Notes: generated by a model not told the origin, from the letters alone. Positions 31,919 to 40,989 are shown, numbered from the stretch's first letter. The stretch is 64,000 nt of DNA from HK1 sp965204915 (GCA_965204915.1 OZ242023.1:620001-684000), one strand, 5' to 3'. Program-made: numbers and translations.

Positions 31919-34180
31919 ATGAGCGGACGAGTGGAGATCGGTGGTCTCGGGATCGCCAAGGACCTGCGCGATCTGGTCAGGGATGAAATCGCTCCGGGAA
32001 CCGGGGTCGAGCCCGATGCGTTCTGGCGCTCGCTCGCGGACGTTGTCCGGGATCTCGGACCGAAGAACCGTGCGCTGCTCGATCGGCGGGACCGGCTCCA
32101 GGCGCGGATCGACGCATGGCACGCGCAACGCAAGGGGCAGCCCATCGAGCCGGACGAATACCGTGCCTTTCTGGAATCCATCGGCTACCTCCTCCCGGCC
32201 GGCGAGGACTTCCGGATCGACACCGCGAACGTCGACGACGAGATCGCGCTGATCGCCGGCCCCCAGCTCGTGGTCCCGGTGGACAACGCCCGCTACGCGC
32301 TCAACGCCGCCAACGCCCGCTGGGGCAGCCTCTACGATGCGCTGTACGGCACCGACGTGGTTCCTCGCGAGGACGGCGAGCCTGAATCCGGCTCCCGATC
32401 CGGCGGAATCGACCCGGTGCGCGGGAAGCGGGTGATCGCATGGACCACCGATTTTCTCGACGAAGCAGTCCCGCTCGAAGAGGGCTCCCACGCCGACGTC
32501 ACCGCCTACACGCTACGCGGGCACGGCGCCGGCGATGACGACGACGATGGCGCCGATGACAAAGCCGGAGGGAGCGATACGGCGGAAGGCGCCGGCGTCC
32601 GGCTCGTGGCCGTCCTCGCCGACGGCTCGCAAACGGGGCTCGCGGATCCGGCGCAGCTCGCCGGATATCGGGGGCGGGCCAAGAAGCCGGACTGCGTGCT
32701 GTTGAGCCGCCACCGGCTGCACTTCGAGCTGCACATCGAGCGCGAGCACGAGATCGGGAAGCTCAGCCGGGCCGGCGTCCGGGACGTCGTGCTGGAAGCG
32801 GCGGTCACCACCATCGAGGACTGCGAGGACGCGGTCTCCGCCGTGGACGCCGAAGACAAGACCCGTGTGTACCGCAACTGGGCGGGGCTGATGAAGGGCA
32901 CGCTCGAAGCCACGTTCACCAAGGGCGGCCGGGAAGTCGTCCGGCGGCTCGCCCCCGACCGCACCTACCGCGCCCCCGGCGGCGGCACGGTCGTGCTTCC
33001 CGGGCGCAGCCTCATGCTGGTACGCAACGTCGGCATCCACATGTACACCGATGCGGTGCTCGACGCGGACGGCGGCGAGATCCCCGAAGGCTTCCTCGAC
33101 GCGATGGTCACGGTGCTGGCCGCGAAGCACGACCTCGACGGCCGCGGAGAGATCGCGAACAGCCGCAAGGGCAGCGTCTACGTCGTCAAGCCGAAGCTCC
33201 ACGGCCCGGAGGAGGTCGCCGCCACCGTCGAGCTGTTCGAGCGGGTGGAGGATGCCCTCGGCCTCCCTCGCGACACCGTCAAGATCGGGATCATGGACGA
33301 GGAGCGGCGCACCACCGTGAACCTCGGCGAGTGCATCCGCGCCGCGAGGTCCCGCGTCATCTTCATCAACACCGGCTTCCTCGACCGCACCGGCGACGAG
33401 ATCCACACCTCGATGGAGGCCGGTCCGGTCATCCCGAAGACGGAGATGAAGGCGGCGCGCTGGATCGCGGCCTACGAGGACTGGAACGTCGACGTGGGGC
33501 TCGCGGCCGGGCTCGCGGGCCGCGCCCAGATCGGCAAGGGCATGTGGGCCGCCCCCGATGCGATGGCCGACATGATGGCGCAGAAGATCGGACACCCCCG
33601 CGCCGGCGCCAACACCGCGTGGGTCCCCTCCCCCACCGCCGCCACCCTGCACGCGGTCCACTACCACCGCGAGAACGTGGCGGATCGCCAGAGGGAGATC
33701 GCCCGGCGCGGACGGCGGGCGGATCTCGGCGCCATTCTCTCCGTCCCGCTCCTCGCGGGCCGGAACCTCCCGCCGGAGGAGATCCGGAGCGAGCTGGAGA
33801 ACAACGCCCAGGGGATCCTGGGCTACGTCGTGCGCTGGGTCGGCCAGGGCATAGGATGCTCGAAGGTGCCCGACATCGGCGACGTCGCCCTGATGGAGGA
33901 TCGGGCGACCTTGCGCATCTCCAGCCAGCACATCGCGAACTGGCTCCGCCACGGCGTGATCGACGAAGCGCAGGTACGCGCCACCTTCGAGCGGATGGCG
34001 GCGGTGGTGGACCGGCAGAACGCGGACGATCCAGCCTACCGCCCGATGGCGCCGGACCCGGACGCGAGCATCGAGTTCCAAGCCGCGCTGGAGCTCGTGT
34101 TCAAGGGAGCCGGGCAGCCGAACGGCTATACCGAATGGATCCTGCACCGCCGCCGCCGCGAGGCGAAGGCGGGACGATAG
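31919..34180 (+). CDS. glcB: Malate synthase G
   Basis: 753 residues; E. coli GlcB has 723. It condenses glyoxylate with acetyl-CoA to malate. Family segments: VPVDNARYALNAANARWGSLYDALYGT, split here as VPVDNARYALNAANARW and GSLYDALYGTD; NVGIHMYTDAVL; catalytic-region INTGFLDRTGDEIHTSMEAG (in two overlapping parts) and VGQGIGCSKVPDI. The extra length is mostly an acidic Gly/Asp insertion at residues about 203-225 (AGDDDDDGADDKAGG) next to a region that is short in homologues. ATG 31919 has GAGAGGTGAGAGA before it. No isocitrate lyase is nearby, so glycolate or glyoxylate use is more likely than the classic bypass. Confidence 0.94.
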   Translation: MSGRVEIGGLGIAKDLRDLVRDEIAPGTGVEPDAFWRSLADVVRDLGPKNRALLDRRDRLQARIDAWHAQRKGQPIEPDEYRAFLESIGYLLPAGEDFRIDTANVDDEIALIAGPQLVVPVDNARYALNAANARWGSLYDALYGTDVVPREDGEPESGSRSGGIDPVRGKRVIAWTTDFLDEAVPLEEGSHADVTAYTLRGHGAGDDDDDGADDKAGGSDTAEGAGVRLVAVLADGSQTGLADPAQLAGYRGRAKKPDCVLLSRHRLHFELHIEREHEIGKLSRAGVRDVVLEAAVTTIEDCEDAVSAVDAEDKTRVYRNWAGLMKGTLEATFTKGGREVVRRLAPDRTYRAPGGGTVVLPGRSLMLVRNVGIHMYTDAVLDADGGEIPEGFLDAMVTVLAAKHDLDGRGEIANSRKGSVYVVKPKLHGPEEVAATVELFERVEDALGLPRDTVKIGIMDEERRTTVNLGECIRAARSRVIFINTGFLDRTGDEIHTSMEAGPVIPKTEMKAARWIAAYEDWNVDVGLAAGLAGRAQIGKGMWAAPDAMADMMAQKIGHPRAGANTAWVPSPTAATLHAVHYHRENVADRQREIARRGRRADLGAILSVPLLAGRNLPPEEIRSELENNAQGILGYVVRWVGQGIGCSKVPDIGDVALMEDRATLRISSQHIANWLRHGVIDEAQVRATFERMAAVVDRQNADDPAYRPMAPDPDASIEFQAALELVFKGAGQPNGYTEWILHRRRREAKAGR

Positions 34181-34200
34181 CCGGACCGGTGCGATACCCT

Positions 34201-34253
34201 CCCGCTGCCCACCACGGAGAACACCTTCCCGCCGCCCATCACGGAGAACGCCG
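34201..34253 (+). repeat. 27-bp duplication carrying the ribosome-binding region
   Basis: Two copies (34201-34227 and 34228-34253) share CCCGC-GCCCA-CACGGAGAAC with three or four differences. The second copy ends at the ATG of the hydroxyacid dehydrogenase and supplies its CGGAGAA ribosome-binding site. Confidence 0.85.
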
Positions 34254-35234
34254 ATGCCCGCCCCCCGCCTGCCGGACGACGACACCCTCGTCATCCATTT
34301 CGCCCACGTCGCCTATCGGCTCGCCGAGCGGTTCGCGTTGCGCCGGACCGGAATCGGGCACTTCCAGACCTGGAGCCGCGAGGACACCCTCGCCCGCATC
34401 TCCGAAGGCCACGTCCTGGTGCTGTCCGGGTTCTGGTCCGATGTGATGCTGGAGCGCGCCGCGAACGTCCGCTTCATCCAGGTCTGCGCGGCGGGCTACG
34501 ATCAGTTCGGCCTGGATGCACTGCGGGCCCGCGGCGTACGGCTCGCCAGCGGCAGCGGCGTCAACCGCAACGCGGTGAGCGACCACGCGATGGCCCTGCT
34601 GCTCGCACTCGCACGGCACCTCCATGCCGGGCGCGACCGGCAGCGCGAGCACGTCTGGCGCGGGATGATCTCCGACCTCGGGCAGCGTGAGGAGGAGCTC
34701 GCCGGGAAGACGATGGTCGTCTACGGACTCGGCGCCATCGGCTCGCGCCTCGCCCGCCTCGCCCGCGCGTTCGAGATGAACGTCATCGGCATCAAGCGCG
34801 ACGTCGCCACCCACGACGGCTCCGCCGACGAGGTCCGGCCGCCGGGCCGGTTTTTCGACTCGCTCGCCGAGGCGGACGTCGTCGCACTGACGTGTCCGCT
34901 GACGCCGCAGACGGAGGATCTGATCGACGCGGCGGCGCTGGCGCGGATGAAGCCCGATGCGTACCTGATCAACGTGGCCCGCGGACGCTGCGTCAACGAG
35001 CCGGATCTGATCGCCGCCCTCGAACGTGGCGCCATCGCCGGCGCCGGCATCGACGCCACCCGGGAGGAGCCGCTGGCCTCCGACTCCCCGCTATGGGATC
35101 TGGAGAACGTGCTGATCACGCCCCACACCGCCGGCGAGACCCGAAGGTACGAGGACAACGTGGTGGACATCCTCATCGAGAACGTCCGCCGCTTGCAGCG
35201 AGGGGAGGACACCCTCGTCAATCCGATCGTCTGA
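34254..35234 (+). CDS. D-isomer-specific 2-hydroxyacid dehydrogenase
   Basis: 326 residues. The NAD-binding domain has VVYGLGAIGSRLARLARAF, and the catalytic Arg, Glu and His are in INVARGRCV, IDATREEPL and TPHTAGET. It interconverts a 2-hydroxyacid and a 2-ketoacid; glyoxylate or hydroxypyruvate would fit next to malate synthase G, but this is inference. The N-terminal substrate domain is slightly shorter than in SerA or GhrB. It starts right after the 27-bp duplication. Confidence 0.9.
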   Translation: MPAPRLPDDDTLVIHFAHVAYRLAERFALRRTGIGHFQTWSREDTLARISEGHVLVLSGFWSDVMLERAANVRFIQVCAAGYDQFGLDALRARGVRLASGSGVNRNAVSDHAMALLLALARHLHAGRDRQREHVWRGMISDLGQREEELAGKTMVVYGLGAIGSRLARLARAFEMNVIGIKRDVATHDGSADEVRPPGRFFDSLAEADVVALTCPLTPQTEDLIDAAALARMKPDAYLINVARGRCVNEPDLIAALERGAIAGAGIDATREEPLASDSPLWDLENVLITPHTAGETRRYEDNVVDILIENVRRLQRGEDTLVNPIV

Positions 35235-35274
35235 GACCCGCGCCCCGGGACGGAGCGTGGCATCGGGGCCTGGG

Positions 35275-35326
35275 CCGGGGACCTGGCCCAGGGATTCGGC
35301 CCGGGGACTTGGCCCGGGGATTCGGC
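35275..35326. repeat. Two tandem copies of a 26-bp unit
   Basis: Copies at 35275-35300 and 35301-35326 differ at two positions; each contains the self-complementary GGCCC/GGGCC type sequence CCGGGGAC-TGGCCC-GGGATTCGGC, so the stretch can fold. It lies in the 198-bp gap before the desaturase gene. Confidence 0.85.
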
Positions 35327-35432
35327 ATGGGCACGGCCGGAGCATCGGATCCCGACCCACCTGCACGGGGGGCGGCTCTGGCGTGAGCCGGGCGGATACC
35401 GCCACCATCCAGGCATCACCGGCGGACCTGCA

Positions 35433-36380
35433 ATGGCGATGAAACCTGCGGCGGATACCGGCGACGACGTGGTCCGGCCTTCCACGGTCATCCGCCGGAT
35501 CATCGGGAGCCACCGCCTCGCTACGCTCGTGCAGCGCCGGGACGGTCCGGGCCTCGCGTTCGCGGCGGCGCACGCCGCGCTCATCGTCGCCGCCGGATGG
35601 GTGCTGTGGCGCGTGCTCGGCACCGTCTGGGCGGTGCCGGCCACGATCGTGCACGGCATCCTCATCGTCCATCTGTTCGCGCCCTTCCACGAGTCCACCC
35701 ACTACACCGCGTTCCGTACCCGATGGTTGAACACCGCGACCGGCTGGATCACCGGACTCGTCCTGATGCTGCCTCCGACGGTGTTTCGCTACGAGCACAC
35801 CGCGCACCACAGGTACACCCAGGACGTGGAGCGCGATCCGCAGATGATCCCGATGGGCGAACACCGTTGGGGATTTCTGTACTACGCGAGCGCCGTCCCG
35901 TACTTCCGGGGCGTCCTGTCGGTGCTTCTCCGCCATCCCCGCGGCGGCCTGGATCCGTCCGAGCGGAGCAACGTGCCGCGGGCGTTGCACCGTGCGGTAC
36001 AGCGCGAGTCGTGGATCTTCTGGGGTGTCTACCTGGCGCTCGCCGCCCTGTCGGTTCATTTCGAATCGTGGCTCGCGGTGCAGCTCTGGCTGCTGCCCCG
36101 GCTGGCGGGCGAGCCGTTCATGCGAATCATCCGGATGTCGGAGCACGTCGGCTGCCCGCGGGTTCCGAACATGCTGGAGAACACGCGCACCGTGTTCACG
36201 GCTGCGCCGCTCCGGCTGCTCGCCTGGAACATGGCGTACCACACCGCTCACCACGCGCTGCCCCAGGCGCCGTTCTTCCGGCTCCCGGCGCTCGACGCGG
36301 TGCTGCACGATCACGTGGCGGAGACCCGCGAGGGATATGTGGACTTCGTGCGCACCCACTTCCACGGGATTGCGCAGTAG
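35433..36380 (+). CDS. Membrane fatty-acid desaturase family protein
   Basis: 315 residues with several membrane segments. The di-iron histidine boxes are present: HESTH (86-90), HTAHH within EHTAHHRYTQD (about 121-130) and HTAHH at about 270-274. This is the FA_desaturase fold (desaturases, hydroxylases, alkane-type oxygenases); the true substrate is unknown and could be a small metabolite rather than a lipid. The final histidine box is close to the C-terminus, as expected. Neighbours are a hydroxyacid dehydrogenase and a CoA transferase. Confidence 0.85.
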   Translation: MAMKPAADTGDDVVRPSTVIRRIIGSHRLATLVQRRDGPGLAFAAAHAALIVAAGWVLWRVLGTVWAVPATIVHGILIVHLFAPFHESTHYTAFRTRWLNTATGWITGLVLMLPPTVFRYEHTAHHRYTQDVERDPQMIPMGEHRWGFLYYASAVPYFRGVLSVLLRHPRGGLDPSERSNVPRALHRAVQRESWIFWGVYLALAALSVHFESWLAVQLWLLPRLAGEPFMRIIRMSEHVGCPRVPNMLENTRTVFTAAPLRLLAWNMAYHTAHHALPQAPFFRLPALDAVLHDHVAETREGYVDFVRTHFHGIAQ

Positions 36381-36545
36381 TGGAGCGACCCCCCGGCGGT
36401 GACGCGAACGACGGTTCGAGACGGACGCCCGGCACGTGCTTCGACGCTCCGGGCGCCTCTCCGGACAGGCCGGAGCAGAACCGCAGCGGTCCTGCGAGGA
36501 CGTCGGCTCCCTCGGACCCACTTCGACGGACCATGGGAGGGCTCC

Positions 36546-37721
36546 TCATCCCGACGCTGTGGTCCGCGCTTCGCCGCCGGCCCCGAGCCATTCGGCGAGC
36601 ACCTCGTCGGTATGCTCGCCGAGCATCGGGGCAGGGCGGCGCACCGCACCCCCGGTCTCCGAGAGCTTGACCGGCACGCCCAGGGTCTTCATGGGTCCCG
36701 CCGCCGGATGCTCCACCTCCTGCACCATGTCGCGGGCGAGGCAGTGCGGGTCCGAGAGCGCCTCGACGTGGTTCATCACCGGCCCCGCCGGAACCCCGGC
36801 CGCTTCGAGCTTCGCGCACCAGTGGGCGGTGGTCTCCCGCTCGAAGCAGGGCGTCATCGCCTCGACCAGGGCGTCGATGCTCCGCACCCGATCCGGCTTG
36901 GTCGCGAAGCGGGGGTCCCCGATCAGGTGCGGGCAGCCGAGGATCTCGCAGGTCAGCGTCCAGAAACGGTCGTTCGCACAGCCGACGGTCAGGTAGCCGT
37001 CGGCGGTGGGGAAGAGCTGGTACGGGGCACTGCCGCGGTGCCCCTGCCCGAGTCGTTCGGGGACCTCGCCGTTCGCGAACACCCCGGCCGCCTCGTACAC
37101 GCCCAGCGAAAGCCCGGACTCGAACAGGGACGTATCGACGTGCTGGCCGCGCCCGGTCCGCTCGCGGGCGGCGAGTGCGGTGAGGATGCCGATGGCGCCG
37201 TTGAGTCCCGCCCCGAGGTCGGTGATCGGGATGGGAATGCGGAACGGAGGCCCCTCGGCGGGGCCGTTGATGCTCATCAATCCGGACATCCCCGCGGCGA
37301 TGAGGTCGAAGCCGCCGCGCGGCGCGTACGGGCCGGTCTGGCCGAACCCGGAGATCGAGCAGTAGACGAGCCGGGGGTTGAGGGCGGACAGGGCGTCGTA
37401 GCCGATCCCCAGCCGCTCGGCGGTGCCCGGCTTGAAGCTCTCGATCACGACGTCCGCGATCGCGGCCATCGCCTCGAACGTCGCGAGGTCCCCGGCCGAT
37501 TTCAGGTCGAGCGCCACCGAGCGCTTGTTCCGGTTCCAGAGCATGAACGGCGCGCTCTCGCCGCCCACGAAGGGCGGTGTCCGGCGCATGTCGTCCCCGC
37601 CCTCCGGGCGTTCGATCTTGACCACGTCGGCCCCGTGGTCGGCGAGGACCATCGCGCAGTACGGGCCGGAGAGGTGGATGGTGAGGTCCAGCACCTTGAG
37701 GTGCTCGAGGGACATGGGCAT
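36546..37721 (-). CDS. CaiB/BaiF family III CoA transferase
   Basis: 391 residues, typical length. It moves CoA between carboxylic acids. The N-terminal LKVLDLTIHLSGPYCAMVLADHGADVVKIERPEGGDD (shown only in part by family: LADHGADVVKIERPEGGDD) is the CoA-binding start. The likely nucleophile is D168 in ITDLGAGLNGAIGIL. The C-terminal KLEAAGVPAGPVMNHVEAL and MLGEHTDEVLAEWLG are also family-typical. GAGGAG lies eight bases before the ATG at 37721; a second ATG is two codons inside. It is convergent with the desaturase gene. Confidence 0.92.
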   Translation of the reverse strand: MPMSLEHLKVLDLTIHLSGPYCAMVLADHGADVVKIERPEGGDDMRRTPPFVGGESAPFMLWNRNKRSVALDLKSAGDLATFEAMAAIADVVIESFKPGTAERLGIGYDALSALNPRLVYCSISGFGQTGPYAPRGGFDLIAAGMSGLMSINGPAEGPPFRIPIPITDLGAGLNGAIGILTALAARERTGRGQHVDTSLFESGLSLGVYEAAGVFANGEVPERLGQGHRGSAPYQLFPTADGYLTVGCANDRFWTLTCEILGCPHLIGDPRFATKPDRVRSIDALVEAMTPCFERETTAHWCAKLEAAGVPAGPVMNHVEALSDPHCLARDMVQEVEHPAAGPMKTLGVPVKLSETGGAVRRPAPMLGEHTDEVLAEWLGAGGEARTTASG

Positions 37722-37834
37722 GGGACGGCTCCTCTCGTGGATCGCGCTCGAATCGAGTGTATCCCGCCGGCGCCGGGGGCGGGGCGGTACGGCCCGTCGG
37801 AGGCGGCGGGTATTCCTGCATGCGGTCTCGTATC

Positions 37835-38007
37835 CCGAGCTTCGGGATTCGCTGGCCGAAACGGATTCCCGCTACCCGCTTTCGCGGGCACGAGCTTCGC
37901 GGGAATGACGGCCAGCCAAAAGGCAACGCGTCTCGCTGAAATGGCGTCATTCCCGCGAAAGCGGAATCCATCGCCCGATTCAGGCATTTTGAATCCCGAA
38001 ATTCGAG
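37835..38007. mobile_element. Diverged foldback element (MITE-like), copy A
   Basis: About 173 bp. Ends are imperfect inverted repeats (left ending CTTCGGGATTC at 37850; right GAATCCCGAAATTCGAG, 37991-38007). Flanks TCGTATC (37828-37834) and TTGTATC (38008-38014) match at six of seven positions, suggesting an old 7-bp target duplication. Interior arms carry ATTCCC/GGGAAT motifs, the left one with an extra ~24 bp. It aligns along its length with the perfect copy at 61674-61826. It lies between the CoA transferase and the Zur-like gene. Confidence 0.75.
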
Positions 38008-38075
38008 TTGTATCCTCCCTGCTGCCCGGACGCTTCGCCGGGAGACCGGCATCGGCCTATCCGCGACCCGAACCG

Positions 38076-38582
38076 ATGAGCAGCGCACACGACAGCCGGT
38101 TCCTGCCCGACGAGCACGATCATCGCCGTTGCGTGGCGAATGCGCTCGGCGACGCGAGGGCCGTCTGCGCGGAGCGGGGAGCGCGGCTTACGCCGGTGCG
38201 CCGGCGGGTGCTCGAGATCATATGGCAGAGCCACCGCCCCCTCGGGGCGTACGCGATCCTGGAGGTGCTCTCGCGCGAGGGATATTCCCCGGCGCCGCCT
38301 ACCGTGTACCGCGCCCTGGAGTTCCTGCTGACGCATGGTCTCGTGCATCGACTGTCGTCTCTCAATGCGTTCATCGGATGCACGAGCCCCGGACATCCCG
38401 GCACCGGGCAGTTTCTTCTGTGTGCCGCCTGCGGCACCGTGGCGGAGATCAACGACGTCACGGTCGATCGTGCGATCAAGCGCAGCGCCGCGGCGGAAGG
38501 CTTCACCTCGCGGGCGCAGACCGTCGAGATCAGTGGAATCTGTTTCTATTGCCGGGAGGTCCCCGACGCCGGCGCGCAGTAG
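38076..38582 (+). CDS. zur: Fur-family regulator, Zur-like
   Basis: 168 residues. Fur-superfamily repressor with a winged helix (GARLTPVRRRVLEIIWQSHR, then PPTVYRALEFLLTHGLVHRL) and a metal-binding dimerisation domain. Two CxxC pairs, C116/C119 (CAACG) and C156/C159 (CFYC), form the structural zinc site. The spacing and SLNAFIGC segment resemble Zur more than Fur, which is encoded separately at 63.2 kb. ATG 38076 lies just downstream of foldback element A, so the element may carry or disturb its promoter. No znuABC genes are adjacent. Confidence 0.85.
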   Translation: MSSAHDSRFLPDEHDHRRCVANALGDARAVCAERGARLTPVRRRVLEIIWQSHRPLGAYAILEVLSREGYSPAPPTVYRALEFLLTHGLVHRLSSLNAFIGCTSPGHPGTGQFLLCAACGTVAEINDVTVDRAIKRSAAAEGFTSRAQTVEISGICFYCREVPDAGAQ

Positions 38583-38633
38583 CGGGCCGACCGCCGGCTC
38601 CGCGATTCCCGGCCCCGGACGGCCCTCCGACCC

Positions 38634-39371
38634 ATGCCTTCTCCGCCGAAGATCGTCTCCATCGCCCGGACGCTCTCGCGCCGGGCCGGCGCGCTGGCGT
38701 TCGCCCCCCCGGTCACCCACGTCTACAACCCGCTCGAGTACGCGTGGACGCCGCACCGGGCCTATCTCGTGCGCTACGGCGCCGGCTCCCCGGAGGTCCT
38801 GATGCTGGGGATGAACCCCGGGCCTTTCGGGATGGCGCAGACCGGGGTTCCCTTCGGCGACGTCGACATGACCCGTGACTGGCTCGGGATCCGGGGAAGG
38901 GTCGGGCGCCCGAAGGCCGAGCATCCGAAGCGGCCCGTCGCCGGCTTCGGCTGCCCGCGCGGGGAGGTGAGCGGGCGCCGGCTCTGGGGCTGGGCCCGGA
39001 GCCGGTTCGGGGGGCCCGAGGGCTTCTTCGAACGCTTCTTCGTCTGGAACTACTGCCCGCTCTGCTTCATGGAGGCATCGGGCCGGAACCGCACCCCCGA
39101 CAAGCTTCCGGCCGTCGAACGGGCGCCGCTCTACGAGGCGTGCGACGAGACCCTCGTGCGTGTGGTTCGCGCGCTCGGGACGCGGCACGTGCTGGGGATC
39201 GGGCGGTTCGCCGCGGACCGCGCGCGGGCCGCACTGGCCGGCGTCGTGCTCGGCGGCGATGCGGTGACCGTGGGCATCGCACCGCATCCGAGTCCCGCGA
39301 GTCCGCTCGCCAATCGCGGCTGGACCGAGGCATTCGAGCGCGCGCTTCGAGACGGCGGAATCGCCATCTGA
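38634..39371 (+). CDS. SMUG1-type uracil-DNA glycosylase
   Basis: 245 residues. Motif A is GMNPGPFGMAQTGVPFG (59-75) and motif B HPSPASPLAN (about 218-227), both matching single-strand-selective monofunctional uracil glycosylases. The segment RLWGWARSRFGGPEGFFERF and VWNYCPLCFM are also SMUG1-like. It excises uracil and oxidised pyrimidines from DNA. Bacterial SMUG1 genes are patchily distributed. It starts 51 bp after the Zur-like gene on the same strand. Confidence 0.9.
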   Translation: MPSPPKIVSIARTLSRRAGALAFAPPVTHVYNPLEYAWTPHRAYLVRYGAGSPEVLMLGMNPGPFGMAQTGVPFGDVDMTRDWLGIRGRVGRPKAEHPKRPVAGFGCPRGEVSGRRLWGWARSRFGGPEGFFERFFVWNYCPLCFMEASGRNRTPDKLPAVERAPLYEACDETLVRVVRALGTRHVLGIGRFAADRARAALAGVVLGGDAVTVGIAPHPSPASPLANRGWTEAFERALRDGGIAI

Positions 39372-39417
39372 ACGTTGCCGGCCCTCGCGAGCGCCGGCGA
39401 GACGAGTCCATTCCGCG

Positions 39418-40953
39418 ATGTCCGACCGATCGTCACCGCTCCAGGAGCGCATCCTCTATCCCGGCGGCGCCTGGGAGCACTCGCATCCGGATCGCATCGC
39501 GGCCAATGCCCGGATGCACGGCTTGCAGCCGGCTCCGGTCGAGCGCTGCCGCGTGCTGGAGCTCGGATGCGGGGCCGGCCGCAACCTCGTCGCAATCGCC
39601 TACGGGCTTCCCCATGCGCGTTGTACGGGCATCGAGCTCGCGGCCCGGCCGGTCGAGCTCGGGCGGGAGCTCGTCGCGGCGCTCGGCCTCTCCAACGTCG
39701 AGCTGCAACAGCGTGACCTTCTCGACGTCCCCGCCGATCTGGGGGAGTTCGACTACATCATCGCCCACGGGGTGTACTCATGGGTTCCGGCGCCGGTGCG
39801 CGATGCGCTGATGGCGGTCTTCGCGCGCCATCTCGCCCCCCAGGGGATCGCCTATCTGAACTTCAACGCCCTGCCCGGCGGCCATCTGCGCCGCCTGGTC
39901 CGCGACATGATGCAGTTCCGGCTCGCGGTGTTCGACGATCCGGAAGCACATGGCGAAGACGCGGTGCGGTTCGTGCGGCTGGTCGCCGCCGCCCAGCCCG
40001 AAGGATCGTCGTACCGGCTGATGCTCGAAGAGGAGCTCCGCCGCATCGAGCACAATCCGCCGGGCGTGCTCTTCCACGACGACCTCGTTCCGCACCGGCA
40101 GGCGTTCCACTTCCGGCGCGTGGTGGAGCACGCCGCGCGGCATGGGTTGCAGTACCTGTGCGAAGCGCGGCCCGCCGACGTGCACCCGGGCCGGTATCCG
40201 GCGGAGATTCGAGCGGCGATGCACAGGTTCGGCGGCGGCCGCATCGCGCGCGAGCAATGCTTCGACTTCCTGGTCTGCCAGATGTACCGCTGCTCCCTGT
40301 TCTGCCGGCGGGGCCTCGTACCCACACCCCCTCCCGGCCCGGACCGGATGCGCGGACTGCGCGCCGCTTCATCGCTCGGATCGATGCCGGCTCCCATCGA
40401 TTCCATCGGCGGCGACGTGTCCTCGCCCCCGGCACCGGAGGGCGTCGTGTCTTCGCCCGGGACGCCGCACGGCGCCGGCAGGCACGGCAACGGCCCGGCC
40501 GGGGATGCAGTGCTCCGGATCCTGGCCGAGCACTGGCCCGCGAGTGTCGAGGTCGAGCCGCTGCTTCGCGAGGTGCGCAAGCACGCCGCCCGCTCGGAGC
40601 GCCTCGGGCAAAGCGAGCTCGCCGCGTTCCTCGCCACCGGCCACGCCCTGGGATTCGTCGACATCCACACTTGGGAGCCACCGATGGTGACGGCGGCAAG
40701 CGGCCGGCCGGTGGCGAGTGCGATCGCGCGCATCGAGATCGGGCGCGGGACCCGCGTCACCACCCTGCGCCACCGGCAGGTGGAGATCGACGATCCGATC
40801 GCCGCCGTGGTGCTCGCCCGCCTCGACGGGAGCCGTGACCTCGCGGCACTTCACGAGGAAGTGGACCATGCGTTCCCGGCCGAGGCGATCGCCCGCGGGC
40901 ACGTCGACATGGTGCTCTCGGGACTCGCGCACCACTGCCTGTTGGAAGGCTGA
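39418..40953 (+). CDS. SAM methyltransferase with methyltransferase-regulatory and C-terminal domains (PKMT-like)
   Basis: 511 residues. An N-terminal class I methyltransferase has motif I RVLELGCGAGRNLVAIAYG (residues ~42-60) and IAHGVYSWVPAPVRDALM. A regulatory domain (about 205-300: LRRIEHNPPGVLFHDDLVP, FDFLVCQMYRCSLFCR) follows. A Pro/Gly/Ser-rich linker (about 300-355) leads to a C-terminal winged-helix-like domain (VEVEPLLREVRKHAARS). This layout resembles bacterial protein-lysine methyltransferases such as rickettsial PKMTs, but the target is unknown. It follows the SMUG1-type gene and is convergent with the HAD gene. Confidence 0.8.
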   Translation: MSDRSSPLQERILYPGGAWEHSHPDRIAANARMHGLQPAPVERCRVLELGCGAGRNLVAIAYGLPHARCTGIELAARPVELGRELVAALGLSNVELQQRDLLDVPADLGEFDYIIAHGVYSWVPAPVRDALMAVFARHLAPQGIAYLNFNALPGGHLRRLVRDMMQFRLAVFDDPEAHGEDAVRFVRLVAAAQPEGSSYRLMLEEELRRIEHNPPGVLFHDDLVPHRQAFHFRRVVEHAARHGLQYLCEARPADVHPGRYPAEIRAAMHRFGGGRIAREQCFDFLVCQMYRCSLFCRRGLVPTPPPGPDRMRGLRAASSLGSMPAPIDSIGGDVSSPPAPEGVVSSPGTPHGAGRHGNGPAGDAVLRILAEHWPASVEVEPLLREVRKHAARSERLGQSELAAFLATGHALGFVDIHTWEPPMVTAASGRPVASAIARIEIGRGTRVTTLRHRQVEIDDPIAAVVLARLDGSRDLAALHEEVDHAFPAEAIARGHVDMVLSGLAHHCLLEG

Positions 40954-40989
40954 GCGGTCGCGCCGGCGGACCAGAGCCAGCGGAGCAGC

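Noticed and set aside
32513..34294. 593-codon minus-strand frame opposite malate synthase
   Set aside because: Shadow of glcB; no motifs and the usual biased composition.
36399..38076. Long N-terminal extension of the Zur-like gene
   Set aside because: The frame is open back to 36399, but that part is antisense to the CoA transferase and crosses a foldback element. The Fur-family N-terminus begins at 38076.
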